From: CAYLMG01 sp964464635
GTDB lineage: Bacteria > Planctomycetota > Phycisphaerae > Sedimentisphaerales > Anaerobacaceae
DNA: 64,000 bases
Direction of reading: 5' to 3'
Assembly: GCA_964464635.1 (NCBI GenBank)
Contig: CAYXGT010000002.1
Location: 1 to 64,000, forward strand
Shown: piece by piece, positions 8,127-15,811 of the stretch
Layout of the letters: the number at the start of each line of letters is the position of its first letter
How positions within the stretch are numbered: position 1 is the first letter of the stretch
Position numbers and translations under genes: made by a program
The notes under the pieces: model-generated
Seen by the model: the letters and a program-made list of their open reading frames with translations, nothing else
Database searches by the model: none
What the model was told of the DNA's origin: nothing

Positions 8127-8810
8127 ATGAAAATCCATTCAAAAAAATTTGGCAAAAAGGAAAAAGTATTAAATTATGCCTGCCAAATCTATCAATTATC
8201 GCGACCTAACAAAGTCGGGGCTGTTATGGCCTTGATAAGAAAGTGCCAGCCGAAAACTATCGATGAATGGGAGAAATGGTATTTCGAAAAAGCATATACA
8301 GATGGAAAGAATCCTGCAAAAATCACAAATGAGACGCTCGATGAACTTGGTGAAAGATTATATGTTAAAATCACAGAGATTGTTATACCTGAATGGCAGG
8401 AAGCGTTTAAGCAACTGACTCTTCAGGATTGTATCGATTATATACGTAATCTGACCATCAACAGAACTTATGATGGATTTTATAGAGAAAAATCAGTCGT
8501 AACCGATAATCTGGCAAAAAAGTTTCCAGATGTTAAATTTATCGAATCAAGTCCTGAACTTGACCATGCCGGCGATATTGATTACCTGGGCTATGTGGGC
8601 AATAAAGCATTTGGGATACAAATTAAACCTGTTACTGCCAGAGCAAATTTTGGCAATTATTCTCCCTCCGAAAGAATGAAAACAAGTTTTAGAGAATTCG
8701 AGCAAAAATATGGCGGAAAAGTATTTATTATTTTCAGTGTTGACGATGAAATCAAAAATCACGAGGTCTTAAAAGAGATCGAAGCGGAAATTGCCCGCCT
8801 TCGTGGTTAA
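8127..8810 (+). CDS. MjaI-like type II restriction endonuclease
   Basis: A 227-residue protein recognised as the MjaI restriction endonuclease family by LSRPNKVGAVMALIR, the EWEKWYF segment, NRTYDGFYREK and the central SSPELDHAGDIDYLGY followed by FGIQIKPV, which resembles a PD-(D/E)xK core with D..QIK. MjaI recognises CTAG. The longer open frame begins at 8058, overlapping the methyltransferase, but the ATG at 8127 has an AAGGGA sequence upstream and leads directly into the conserved region, so it is preferred. It follows the cognate methyltransferase. AT-rich codon use matches that gene. Confidence 0.82.
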   Translation: MKIHSKKFGKKEKVLNYACQIYQLSRPNKVGAVMALIRKCQPKTIDEWEKWYFEKAYTDGKNPAKITNETLDELGERLYVKITEIVIPEWQEAFKQLTLQDCIDYIRNLTINRTYDGFYREKSVVTDNLAKKFPDVKFIESSPELDHAGDIDYLGYVGNKAFGIQIKPVTARANFGNYSPSERMKTSFREFEQKYGGKVFIIFSVDDEIKNHEVLKEIEAEIARLRG

Positions 8811-8827
8811 AATGCAAATTCAATGTT

Positions 8828-9463
8828 ATGTTTGGTGAAAGCAAAAAAATTGTTGTTGCGACGACGAATCCGGGCAAATTTGCTGAGCTTAAATCTATGC
8901 TCGACGCAGGCATCGAATGGCTGAGCCTGTCGGATTTTGACGAAATTTGCGAGGTCCCTGAGGATGGTCAGGGCTTTGCTGAAAACGCGCGTAAAAAAGC
9001 GCTTGGTTACGCAAAACAGACGAAGCTTTGGACAATAGCTGACGATTCCGGTCTTGTCGTCGATGCTATCGGCGGCCAGCCCGGTGTCAAAAGCGCACGC
9101 TTTTCAGGAGAAAAAGAAAAAAACAGGAAGCTGCTGGACCACAAGAATATGGCTAAAGTTTTGCACTTGCTTGAAGGTGTTCCGAGAGAAAAAAGAACAG
9201 CTCGTTTCGTTTGCAGCCTGTGCCTGGCAAATCCGGAGAAGATTTTGATAGAAACGGAAGGTGTGCTTGAAGGTTTTATCGCTCAACAGGAAAAGGGTGA
9301 GAACGGGTTCGGCTACGACCCGGTTTTTTTCGTGCCTGAATTAAACAAGACCGTCGCACAATTGACGGCTGAGCAAAAAAACGCCATTTCACATCGCGGC
9401 AATGCAATTCGCAAATTCAAACCCTCATTGAATAAGCTCTTAAGAGAGCACAAACACGACTGA
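8828..9463 (+). CDS. rdgB: Non-canonical purine NTP pyrophosphatase (RdgB/HAM1 family)
   Basis: A 211-residue house-cleaning enzyme that hydrolyses dITP, XTP and ITP to the monophosphates. VVATTNPGKFAELKSML at the N terminus, ADDSGLVVDAIGGQPGV, GFGYDPVFF and the ISHRGNAIRKF ending are family signatures covering the nucleotide pocket and the metal site. The length is normal. It starts 18 bases after the restriction gene; because the gene is a housekeeping one, the restriction pair looks inserted between argF and rdgB. Confidence 0.94.
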   Translation: MFGESKKIVVATTNPGKFAELKSMLDAGIEWLSLSDFDEICEVPEDGQGFAENARKKALGYAKQTKLWTIADDSGLVVDAIGGQPGVKSARFSGEKEKNRKLLDHKNMAKVLHLLEGVPREKRTARFVCSLCLANPEKILIETEGVLEGFIAQQEKGENGFGYDPVFFVPELNKTVAQLTAEQKNAISHRGNAIRKFKPSLNKLLREHKHD

Positions 9464-9475
9464 AATTGTTTTTTC

Positions 9476-9504
9476 TTGACAATTGTGCTGTTCAACCTTA
9501 TTTG
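9476..9504 (+). promoter_or_regulatory. Weak candidate promoter upstream of topA
   Basis: TTGACA at 9476-9481, 17 bases, then TATTTG at 9499-9504. The -35 box is perfect and the -10 box poor. It lies between rdgB and topA in the right orientation. Confidence 0.35.
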
Positions 9505-9543
9505 TCCTTAACTAAATTATATTCGGGAAATAGCCGAATAAAG

Positions 9544-9569
9544 GTAACACGGCCATCTTGGCCGTGTAA
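9544..9569. repeat. Dispersed palindrome upstream of topA
   Basis: GTAACACGGCCA and TGGCCGTGTAAAC arms around TCT. This is the 'GGCCAtcnTGGCC' subtype of the intergenic hairpin, here in the topA leader. Confidence 0.7.
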
Positions 9570-9589
9570 ACACGTAGAAAGTTTTATTT

Positions 9590-11953
9590 ATGTCTAAATC
9601 TGGTGCCGAAAAAAAATCGCTGGTAATAGTTGAGTCGCCTGCCAAGGCCAAGACTATCAACAAATACCTCGGCTCCGGATACGAAGTCAAAGCCTCGATG
9701 GGACACGTACGCGATTTACCTTCAAAAGGTTTGAACGTGGATATCGAAAATGATTTCGCGCCTACCTATGCGGTAATGCCGGGCAAGAAGCGCACGGTGA
9801 CAAGCCTTAAAGCCGCCGCGAAAAACTGCGATACACTTTACCTTGCTACAGATTTGGACAGAGAAGGTGAAGCCATAGCTTGGCATTTAACGGAGCTGCT
9901 CGGTTTTGCTGAAAAGAATACTTACCGCGTAATATTTAATGCGATAACCGAATCTGCTATAAAGCACGCTTTTGCCGAGCCGGGCAAGCTTGATATGGAC
10001 AAGGTCCTGGCCCAGCAGGCCAGGCGAATCCTGGACAGGATTGTCGGCTATCAGATTTCACCCCTGCTCTGGAAAAAAGTGGCCGCCGGCCTCTCAGCCG
10101 GCAGAGTACAGTCAGTTTCGACGAAAATGATTGTCGAAAGAGAAAGGCAGATTCGGGCGTTCAAGCCCGTGGAGTACTGGCTGATACCGGCTGTATTTAC
10201 AACCGATTTGCAGGCTGACTATGCGAATCAATGGTTTGATTTTATCAATACAAAAGGAGTGAATGACAAGGGGCCTACTGTCAATGAGCAAAATGACTGG
10301 CTTACCGAGCATAATGCTTTCAAGGCTGAACTTTATAAAATAAACGATGAGAAATTTCACGCTCCCGATAACAAAGTAGCCGAGCAAACCCTGAATGCAC
10401 TCAAAGAAGCTGAATTTGAAATTGCCAATGTACAGAAAAAGCAGCTTACCTCCCGGCCGTCACCGCCTTTTATAACATCGACGCTTCAGCAGGCGGCGGC
10501 AAATCGGCTGGGCTTCGCAGCCAAGCGGACAATGAGGGTTGCTCAGCAACTGTACGAGGGTATTGACGTGGGCTCGATGGGCTCGCTCGGCCTGATTACG
10601 TATATGCGAACCGACAGCACGCATCTGTCGGCTGAGGCTGTCAGCGAGGCCAGGGATTATATCAAAAGACAAATGGGAGCCGACTATCTGCCGCCGAAAG
10701 CTATCTTTTACGCTTCGAAGAAATCCGCTCAGCAGGCACACGAGGCAATCAGGCCGACCGATATCGATATGGCGCCGGATGAGCTGAAATCTTTTCTTAC
10801 CGAAGAGCAATTCAAGCTGTACGATTTGGTATGGCGCAAGTTTGTGTCTTGCCAGATGACCGCTGCCCGCTGGGATATCACAAACCTTGATATTGTGGCG
10901 AAGACGTCGATAGGCAAATGTCAGTACCGGGCGACGGGAAGGGTTTTGGTTTTCGACGGCTTTACAAAAATCTGGCCTGTAGGCTCGGCTCAGCAGCAGC
11001 TTCCGAAAACGCAGGCCGGCCATAAAATCGCGCCCGTGGATATCAAGGCTGAGCAACATTTTACAAAGCCGCCCGCGCGCTACAATGAAGCATCGCTCGT
11101 CAAAGCCCTCGAAAAAGAGGGTATCGGCAGGCCGAGCACCTACGCTTCAATTATCAGTACAATTCAGGACAGAGGTTACGTCGAACAGTCGAAGAAGCAG
11201 TTTTACGCTACCGACCTTGGCGAGGTAGTTACGGACAAGCTCAACGAATACTTTCCGAATATAATGGATATCGCATTTACGCGCCAGGTGGAAGAGCAAT
11301 TAGACAAGATTGAAGAGCAGCATTTGGACTGGCTTTCTGTTTTGAAGAAGTTTTACAGCTCATTTAAGAATAACCTTAAGACCGCCCAGCGGGAAATGAA
11401 ACATGCCAAAGCCGAGACGACCCCGAGCGAATATAAATGTCCGAAATGTGGCGAGCCGATGGTTTACCGGTTCGGCAAAAATGGTAAATTCCTGAGCTGC
11501 TCTGCCTATCCGAAGTGCAAGTTTGCCGCTCCCTGCGATAGGGAAGGTAAGATGCTCGAGGAAAAGGTGAGCGAGCATAAATGCCCGAACTGCGGCAAGG
11601 CAATGGTCGAAAAGAGAGGCAGGTTCGGGCCGTTTCTCGGGTGCAGCGGATACCCGGATTGCAGGACAATTCTCAACCTGGATAAAGAGGGCAACGTCCT
11701 TCCGCCGAAACCGCCGCCTGAGCCGACGGGAATAAAATGCTATAAGTGCAAAGAGGGCGAGCTGGTTATAAGGCAGAGCAAAAAAGGGCCGTTCCTCGGC
11801 TGTAACCGGTTCCCGAAATGCAGGACTATTGTCAGTATCGAGCAGATGGACAATCTCAAGAAGCTGCAGGACGAGGGCAAATGGCCGCCGGAAACCTGGG
11901 AAGAGGCCGACCAAATCCTTGGCAGAAAAAAGAAAACCAAAGTCAAAAAGTAA
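9590..11953 (+). CDS. topA: DNA topoisomerase I
   Basis: A 787-residue type IA topoisomerase that relaxes negative supercoils. The Toprim domain (residues about 9-125) has VESPAKAKTI and the acidic DLDREGE. The catalytic tyrosine is in GLITYMRTDS (about residue 337). SAGRVQS and EGIGRPSTYA are conserved core segments. The C terminus holds three four-cysteine zinc modules (about 617-645, 665-690, 717-745), for example CPKCGEPMVYRFGKNGKF and CPNCGKAM, which bind single-stranded DNA. Full length, ending in a Lys-rich tail. No coupled neighbour. Confidence 0.96.
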   Translation: MSKSGAEKKSLVIVESPAKAKTINKYLGSGYEVKASMGHVRDLPSKGLNVDIENDFAPTYAVMPGKKRTVTSLKAAAKNCDTLYLATDLDREGEAIAWHLTELLGFAEKNTYRVIFNAITESAIKHAFAEPGKLDMDKVLAQQARRILDRIVGYQISPLLWKKVAAGLSAGRVQSVSTKMIVERERQIRAFKPVEYWLIPAVFTTDLQADYANQWFDFINTKGVNDKGPTVNEQNDWLTEHNAFKAELYKINDEKFHAPDNKVAEQTLNALKEAEFEIANVQKKQLTSRPSPPFITSTLQQAAANRLGFAAKRTMRVAQQLYEGIDVGSMGSLGLITYMRTDSTHLSAEAVSEARDYIKRQMGADYLPPKAIFYASKKSAQQAHEAIRPTDIDMAPDELKSFLTEEQFKLYDLVWRKFVSCQMTAARWDITNLDIVAKTSIGKCQYRATGRVLVFDGFTKIWPVGSAQQQLPKTQAGHKIAPVDIKAEQHFTKPPARYNEASLVKALEKEGIGRPSTYASIISTIQDRGYVEQSKKQFYATDLGEVVTDKLNEYFPNIMDIAFTRQVEEQLDKIEEQHLDWLSVLKKFYSSFKNNLKTAQREMKHAKAETTPSEYKCPKCGEPMVYRFGKNGKFLSCSAYPKCKFAAPCDREGKMLEEKVSEHKCPNCGKAMVEKRGRFGPFLGCSGYPDCRTILNLDKEGNVLPPKPPPEPTGIKCYKCKEGELVIRQSKKGPFLGCNRFPKCRTIVSIEQMDNLKKLQDEGKWPPETWEEADQILGRKKKTKVKK

Positions 11954-12223
11954 CCACAGATTTCACAGATTATTATTTACCATGAAGAAACAAAGGCATG
12001 AGGAAAAAACTTGTTGTCCTTGCGACTTAGTGTTGAAGAACACCGCGAAATGATTACCACAAAAGGATTGAAACGGAATCAAAAAAAATAATAAAACCTC
12101 TGCTTTATGTTCAATTCAAAGATGGGATATGAATTTATTTTTTTGCTCATTATTACAAGTCGTTATTATACAAGACATTGTGATCAATTTTAATAATAAG
12201 GCTAAAAAAAATAAACTTTTTAC
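11954..12223. other. AT-rich intergenic DNA without a recognised gene
   Basis: This stretch after topA has no convincing open frame and no strong hairpin. It leads into the small-RNA promoter at 12224. Confidence 0.6.
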
Positions 12224-12253
12224 TTGAACAACCCGACATATATATTGTATAAT
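12224..12253 (+). promoter_or_regulatory. Strong promoter of a small RNA candidate
   Basis: TTGAAC at 12224-12229, an 18-base spacer and a perfect TATAAT at 12248-12253. No start codon with a ribosome site follows before a terminator at 12298-12332. Confidence 0.6.
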
Positions 12254-12259
12254 TTATTA

Positions 12260-12332
12260 GATTTCTCTGCCAGTGGCAGTAGAAACTATCAAGGCCTCCG
12301 CAGAGCCAGCCTGGCGAATCTGCGGTTTTTTT
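12260..12332 (+). ncRNA. Small RNA candidate (about 73 nt), convergent with the DUF3800 cassette
   Basis: A promoter directly upstream predicts transcription from about 12260. The transcript would fold a hairpin CTGCC-AGT-GGCAG (12267-12279) and end in a terminator with a seven-base T run. It has no open frame. The BECR-like gene of the opposite strand ends at 12331, so any mRNA of that cassette running past its stop would be complementary to this RNA. It may instead be just a distal terminator region for topA. No known RNA family was recognised. Confidence 0.5.
12298..12332 (+). terminator. Rho-independent terminator
   Basis: CCGCAGA (12298-12304) pairs with TCTGCGG (12319-12325), with GCCA/TGGC inside, followed by seven T. 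The T run is only on the plus side. Confidence 0.8.
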
Positions 12333-12753
12333 ATGTCCATTTAGGGCTGCTTCTAATCTTTCTTAGTGTTTCTTCGCTGTTTGCAACATAAGCCGTGATG
12401 AAGTCAGCTTTTCGATTTCCGGTAAGTGCAATCACCACTACATAATTCTCCTTTACAAGTGTCACTCTTCTGTTTCTATCGTATTTTTTACTCTTTTTGT
12501 TCCATCCCACATATCTTTCGCTATCAGGATCCTTTAGAGTCGCCTTGATCCATAATAATCGTTCCGCTCTCATAGGAGAAAATGTGTCATCTTTAGCGTG
12601 TACCGATTCGAAAAAGCAATGATTAAAATCACTTTTGCGAAATCTTACTTCAATTCCATCAAAAGTTTTGACAGGTGTAATGCAATAATTTGACTCAAAA
12701 AATGACCTGTATTCAGAAGGTGCCTTTCCTCGAATTAATGGAGGATAGCTCAA
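12331..12753 (-). CDS. Putative BECR-fold (PBECR/RelE-like) nuclease, partner of DUF3800
   Basis: A 140-residue soluble protein. FDGIEVRFRKSDFNHCFFE, RAERLLWIKATLKDP and NYVVVIALTG..DFITAYVANSEETL resemble the phage Barnase-EndoU-ColicinE5/D-RelE-like nuclease group, in which a His, basic residues and a C-terminal TAY strand are conserved. It is a distant relative of the gene at 26836: both share (A/C)ER(L/I)xW(I/V)(K/R)A, a VV strand and TAY. It starts with TTG one base after the DUF3800 stop, behind an AGGAGG site, so its translation is tied to DUF3800. RNA cleavage is inferred from fold resemblance only; an alternative is an uncharacterised binding partner. Confidence 0.55.
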   Translation of the reverse strand: MSYPPLIRGKAPSEYRSFFESNYCITPVKTFDGIEVRFRKSDFNHCFFESVHAKDDTFSPMRAERLLWIKATLKDPDSERYVGWNKKSKKYDRNRRVTLVKENYVVVIALTGNRKADFITAYVANSEETLRKIRSSPKWT

Positions 12754-12754
12754 T

Positions 12755-13456
12755 TTACCATCCTCCTGTCAAATCAATTTTAAAGACATTAAACTTTTGC
12801 TCACTTTTATAAGTTGGTCGAATCACTCGGCCTAACATTTTCTCAAGTTCACATAACAGAGCAAATTTTGCACTGTCTGGTCTGATGGAATTATTTAAAC
12901 GGTAAGCAGCTATTCCCGTCAAAACATCCGTCAATTGTATAAGAACCGATTCTTTTGAATGAACTGCTTGCACCTGCATAACCGTAGAACTTAGATTTGA
13001 ATAGCTCAGGCATCTTTTTAGGTCTGACAAGGCGTTACGGTTCCTTTTGGCCTTGTAATCCACAAAAAAGTAATATTCATTAAAGTCTAAAATCCAATGG
13101 TGAAGCAACTGATAATAAAATTTATAAAAGCCTAGTTCTTGATTGTCGTCGTGATATAATTTCAGGTCAACCTGTTTATGCTCAACAGTTATACACCTAT
13201 ATCTTAACTGTTCCCCCATTGCATTAAACCATCCGACTAGTTCTTTATAAAAATTTATCTTCGCTGGCGAAACCTTTTGCCATTTGAATTCACCTCCTAT
13301 TTTGTGATTATCACGCAGTTGGTGAATATCCTTCTTAAATTTCTCGCGAAAATCCGTCGGTAGCCACAAACTGCCGATCAGCATATATTGTGACTTAGGA
13401 TTATGCGATGACAGCAAATCCGGCCTGCTCTCATCGCAGTAAACATCAAAAATCAT
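12755..13456 (-). CDS. DUF3800 protein, copy 1
   Basis: A 233-residue protein with the DUF3800 signature: VYCDESRPD at the N terminus (Asp-Glu-Ser), GSLWLP, EFKWQKVSPAKINFY, a YYFFVDYKAKRN strand with Asp, and QLTDVLTGI near the C terminus. The spaced acidic residues are consistent with a metal-dependent RNase H-like enzyme, an idea I recall for this family but which is unproven. It ends FNVFKIDL, matching FNILIWKP of copy 2 at 26135. It lies 30 bases after a small membrane protein gene and one base before the BECR-like gene; GGAG precedes the ATG. AT-rich base use suggests an accessory gene. Confidence 0.8.
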   Translation of the reverse strand: MIFDVYCDESRPDLLSSHNPKSQYMLIGSLWLPTDFREKFKKDIHQLRDNHKIGGEFKWQKVSPAKINFYKELVGWFNAMGEQLRYRCITVEHKQVDLKLYHDDNQELGFYKFYYQLLHHWILDFNEYYFFVDYKAKRNRNALSDLKRCLSYSNLSSTVMQVQAVHSKESVLIQLTDVLTGIAAYRLNNSIRPDSAKFALLCELEKMLGRVIRPTYKSEQKFNVFKIDLTGGW

Positions 13457-13486
13457 GTCGATTTCTCCGTAATTTTTCCGTGAATT

Positions 13487-13891
13487 TTATTTTAATTCCC
13501 CATTCATTTCTTTTTTGTCAACGGGAGAGTCTTTTTGCTCTGGTGCTCTTGCTAACAAAGATGAAAGAGCACCACCGATTAACATCGGGACAAAGATAAT
13601 GGCTACGTTGAGCACCCAAGCAAGCACAGTGAACGGTAGAAAAAATAATTGATATGAGCAATTGATTAACCATACACCTAAGGCAACGACAAGAAGATGT
13701 TTCCATCTATTCTCAATAGTCAGGCATCCGCAAAGACAGAACCCCAAAGTACCATTTAAGTCTAATAAGCTCGAAAGTGGCGTCTCTTGTTTTGTTACTA
13801 CACCTGATAAGCCTTCAAGAAATCCACTTACAAAAAAAATCCCAGTTATAATTAGGACATCCCGTACGACATGTAACCACTTTAATTTCAT
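13487..13891 (-). CDS. Small multi-pass membrane protein upstream of DUF3800
   Basis: A 134-residue protein with three to four hydrophobic segments: about 10-30, 42-62, 66-86 and 88-110 (for example VLIITGIFFVSGFLEG and VLNVAIIFVPMLIGGAL). It has a charged C-terminal tail ending KEMNGELK. AAAGGA precedes the ATG. Its stop is 30 bases before the DUF3800 start in the same orientation, so it may be the first gene of a three-gene operon. Family not recognised; the two cysteines in LCGCL are internal and not a lipobox. Confidence 0.6.
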   Translation of the reverse strand: MKLKWLHVVRDVLIITGIFFVSGFLEGLSGVVTKQETPLSSLLDLNGTLGFCLCGCLTIENRWKHLLVVALGVWLINCSYQLFFLPFTVLAWVLNVAIIFVPMLIGGALSSLLARAPEQKDSPVDKKEMNGELK

Positions 13892-14021
13892 TATCTATTC
13901 CTTTGAAAAAATATGATTAAAAAGTGTATTATACGATGTTTTCACAGAGTAGAGTAGAATTAAAAACCTTTTTGAATAAAAATATCAGTATTTTATATAC
14001 CTGCAGGTCTGCCATAAATAT

Positions 14022-14402
14022 CTATTCAGCTACAGGGTCATCTTCCCCAAAATTCTCTTGCCTTCTCAACTTCATTTTTTCATATTCTGAAGGTTGTCTC
14101 TTAATATCATCGAGTTGTTCTTCAAATTCTTTCATAGCTTCTTGCGATTTTTTTTGTTCTATCATTGTTTTTTCTTTAAGTTGTTCAAGACTTTTCCAGT
14201 TAAAATCAAGCTTATAAATCCCCCCCAATTTTAAACTGTATACATACAAATCTCCTGTGACTTTATTTATAATATATCCTTCTATTTCACCGCTACTGCT
14301 ATGAAAATCATACTTCGGACATACCCAGTAAAAAACCAGAGCAGCAATAAGAACAATGATAGTAAACTTTATAATATCCACATAGAATTTATCGTTTTTC
14401 AT
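14022..14402 (-). CDS. Single-pass membrane protein with coiled-coil tail
   Basis: 126 residues: one N-terminal transmembrane helix (about 9-28, IIKFTIIVLIAALVFYWV), a short beta-rich segment with GYIINKVTGDLYVYSL, then a charged helical region (about 70-115) likely to form a coiled coil. GAGGAG precedes the ATG. No family recognised. It is the most upstream minus-strand gene of the AT-rich island and may be co-transcribed with the next membrane protein 130 bases downstream. Confidence 0.55.
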   Translation of the reverse strand: MKNDKFYVDIIKFTIIVLIAALVFYWVCPKYDFHSSSGEIEGYIINKVTGDLYVYSLKLGGIYKLDFNWKSLEQLKEKTMIEQKKSQEAMKEFEEQLDDIKRQPSEYEKMKLRRQENFGEDDPVAE

Positions 14403-14542
14403 TTTTCGTTCTCCTCATACTGAATTGAAATTAAATTTCATAACTTAATGATTATACAGTATCCGCTTTGGCCTGTCATTATTGGTGGAATTTTACTATT
14501 TTTATCTGCGTCTTCTGCGGTGAAAAATTTATTATTTTTCTA

Positions 14543-14570
14543 TTGATATATCTTTACTTTATCTTATAAT
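14543..14570 (+). promoter_or_regulatory. Promoter with a long leader toward groES
   Basis: TTGATA at 14543-14548, 16 bases, then TATAAT at 14565-14570. The predicted RNA begins with a perfect hairpin, GTGTGTT-AGAA-AACACAC (14577-14594). The next real gene is groES at 15203, over 600 bases on. Confidence 0.5.
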
Positions 14571-14576
14571 ACCTTT

Positions 14577-15202
14577 GTGTGTTAGAAAACACACGTAACG
14601 CGGAGGCCTGCCCAGCCGTAGCTTAGCAAGAAGTGTAGGTGGGGCCCGCAAGCATCGGCCAGTTTACCCTGAGCGGAGTCGAATGGGTAGGCCAAGTCAA
14701 AATTTTATTTCATAAGTTTATTTTGGCAGGGGATTTATCAATGAAATTGGCTAATAACCAGTTAACTATTTCACCTGTCCTGAGCAACGTCGAAGGGCAA
14801 ATCCTGAGTTCGACATCGTTTAGCCCCGCCACCTGTGGGCGGGGTAGATTAGCCTCGTTGCTTGCGACGAGGGTCGTGCCTCTACAACTGTCGAGAGAAC
14901 TCTACAAATCAACCCTTTTTATGCAAAACAAAGCCAATTCGTACCACGGGCATCCTGCCCGTAGCTCAACGCTAAGTGCTTTTAACATAAGCAGATATGT
15001 AAATGTACGCCCTGTCGGATTAGCCGAAAACGAGCGAAAAAACAAAGCCAAACGAACCCAAAACAAACCCAATTTTAGCCCAAAATTGGCTTTGTTTTTT
15101 CGAAATTGGCTTTGTATATATGACCCGCGGTTAAATGCCAAAAGATATTTAAACAAACTGTCAGCCAGCAGGTATAATACAGAAAAGAGGGTTTATTTTA
15201 AG
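14577..15202. repeat. Repeat-filled leader region before groES
   Basis: This stretch of about 625 bases holds a terminal hairpin (14577-14594), a CCTGAGCGGAGTCGAATGGG element (14669-14688), a dispersed palindrome at 14941-14962 (GTACCACGGGCA / TGCCCGTAGC), and several copies of AACAAAGCCAA (about 14929, 15048 and, inverted, 15081-15116). CCAATTTTAG and CTAAAATTGG-like arms form a palindrome near 15068-15090. The open frame running through it is an accident of these repeats. No gene was recognised. Confidence 0.6.
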
Positions 15203-15520
15203 ATGAGCAAAACAAAAGAAAAAAACGATACGTTCGAGACGGTTGAGCCGATTGGTAAAAGAGTTCTTATTCGCAAGGATGAGGATAAAAAGCAGACCAA
15301 AGGCGGGATTCAGCTGCCGGACAATATAGAGATTCCAACCATAACAGGAAGAATTGTAACGGTTTCAGCCGAGGTGGAAAATACGCCGGAAATACCGCTT
15401 CGCCGGTATGATAAGGTTCTGTTCAATCCGAAGGGAGCGATACCGGTGGATTTCGAGGGTGACAACCGGCTGTTTGTCGTGGAAGTCGAAAACGTCGTAG
15501 CGGTATTCAGAAGAGAATAG
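15203..15520 (+). CDS. groES: GroES-family co-chaperonin (orphan)
   Basis: A 105-residue Cpn10 fold: VEPIGKRVLIRKDEDKKQTKGGIQLPDN, with the mobile-loop equivalent KKQTKGGIQLP, then GRIVTVS, YDKVLFNPKGA and LFVVEVENVVAVF. GroES caps GroEL during protein folding. The sequence is divergent and no groEL follows, so it is either a second groES or part of a split system. The open frame reaches back to 14639 through repeats, but ATG 15203 with a purine-rich AGAGGG upstream leads straight into the family sequence. Confidence 0.8.
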   Translation: MSKTKEKNDTFETVEPIGKRVLIRKDEDKKQTKGGIQLPDNIEIPTITGRIVTVSAEVENTPEIPLRRYDKVLFNPKGAIPVDFEGDNRLFVVEVENVVAVFRRE

Positions 15521-15601
15521 AGACAACCGATGTCGGCATTGACAAGAGCATATCAGGTAAAAGGAAAATCAGCGAAAGCTGATTTTCAAGCAGCACTGCC
15601 A

Positions 15602-15785
15602 GGTTGGCCGGGTAACACGGACGACTCGACTGAGCCCTTCGGCAGTGAGCTCAGGATTGTCGAAATGCTCGCCGAAGTCATCTTGTCCGCCCGCTTCGAC
15701 GAATCAAGGCGAGTGTTAGCACCTCCCGCCTCGACTCGCGTCGAGAGACGCGGAGGCAGGCGGGCTTCAGGCCCTTGCTACCTGC
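15602..15785. repeat. Composite repeat between groES and the parvulin gene
   Basis: GGTAACACGGACGACT (15611-15626) and AGTCATCTTGTCCGCCCG (15675-15692) are arms of a dispersed palindrome interrupted by a GACTGAGCCCTTCGGCAGTG..GCTCAGGATTGTCGAAATGCTC element. A second fold, CCGCCTCGACTCGCGTCGAG..GGCAGGCGGGCTTCAGGCCC, follows. The small plus-strand open frame through here is not credible. Confidence 0.6.
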
Positions 15786-15811
15786 TACCTTTTTCAATTA
15801 TCAGGGTCCGG

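Noticed and set aside
14902..15156. 84-residue minus-strand frame with NKANFG phrases
   Set aside because: Made of AACAAAGCCAA-type repeats; such frames are likely repeat artefacts.
14639..15202. In-frame upstream extension of groES
   Set aside because: The extension reads through repeats and palindromes and has no family resemblance; ATG 15203 leads directly into the Cpn10 sequence.
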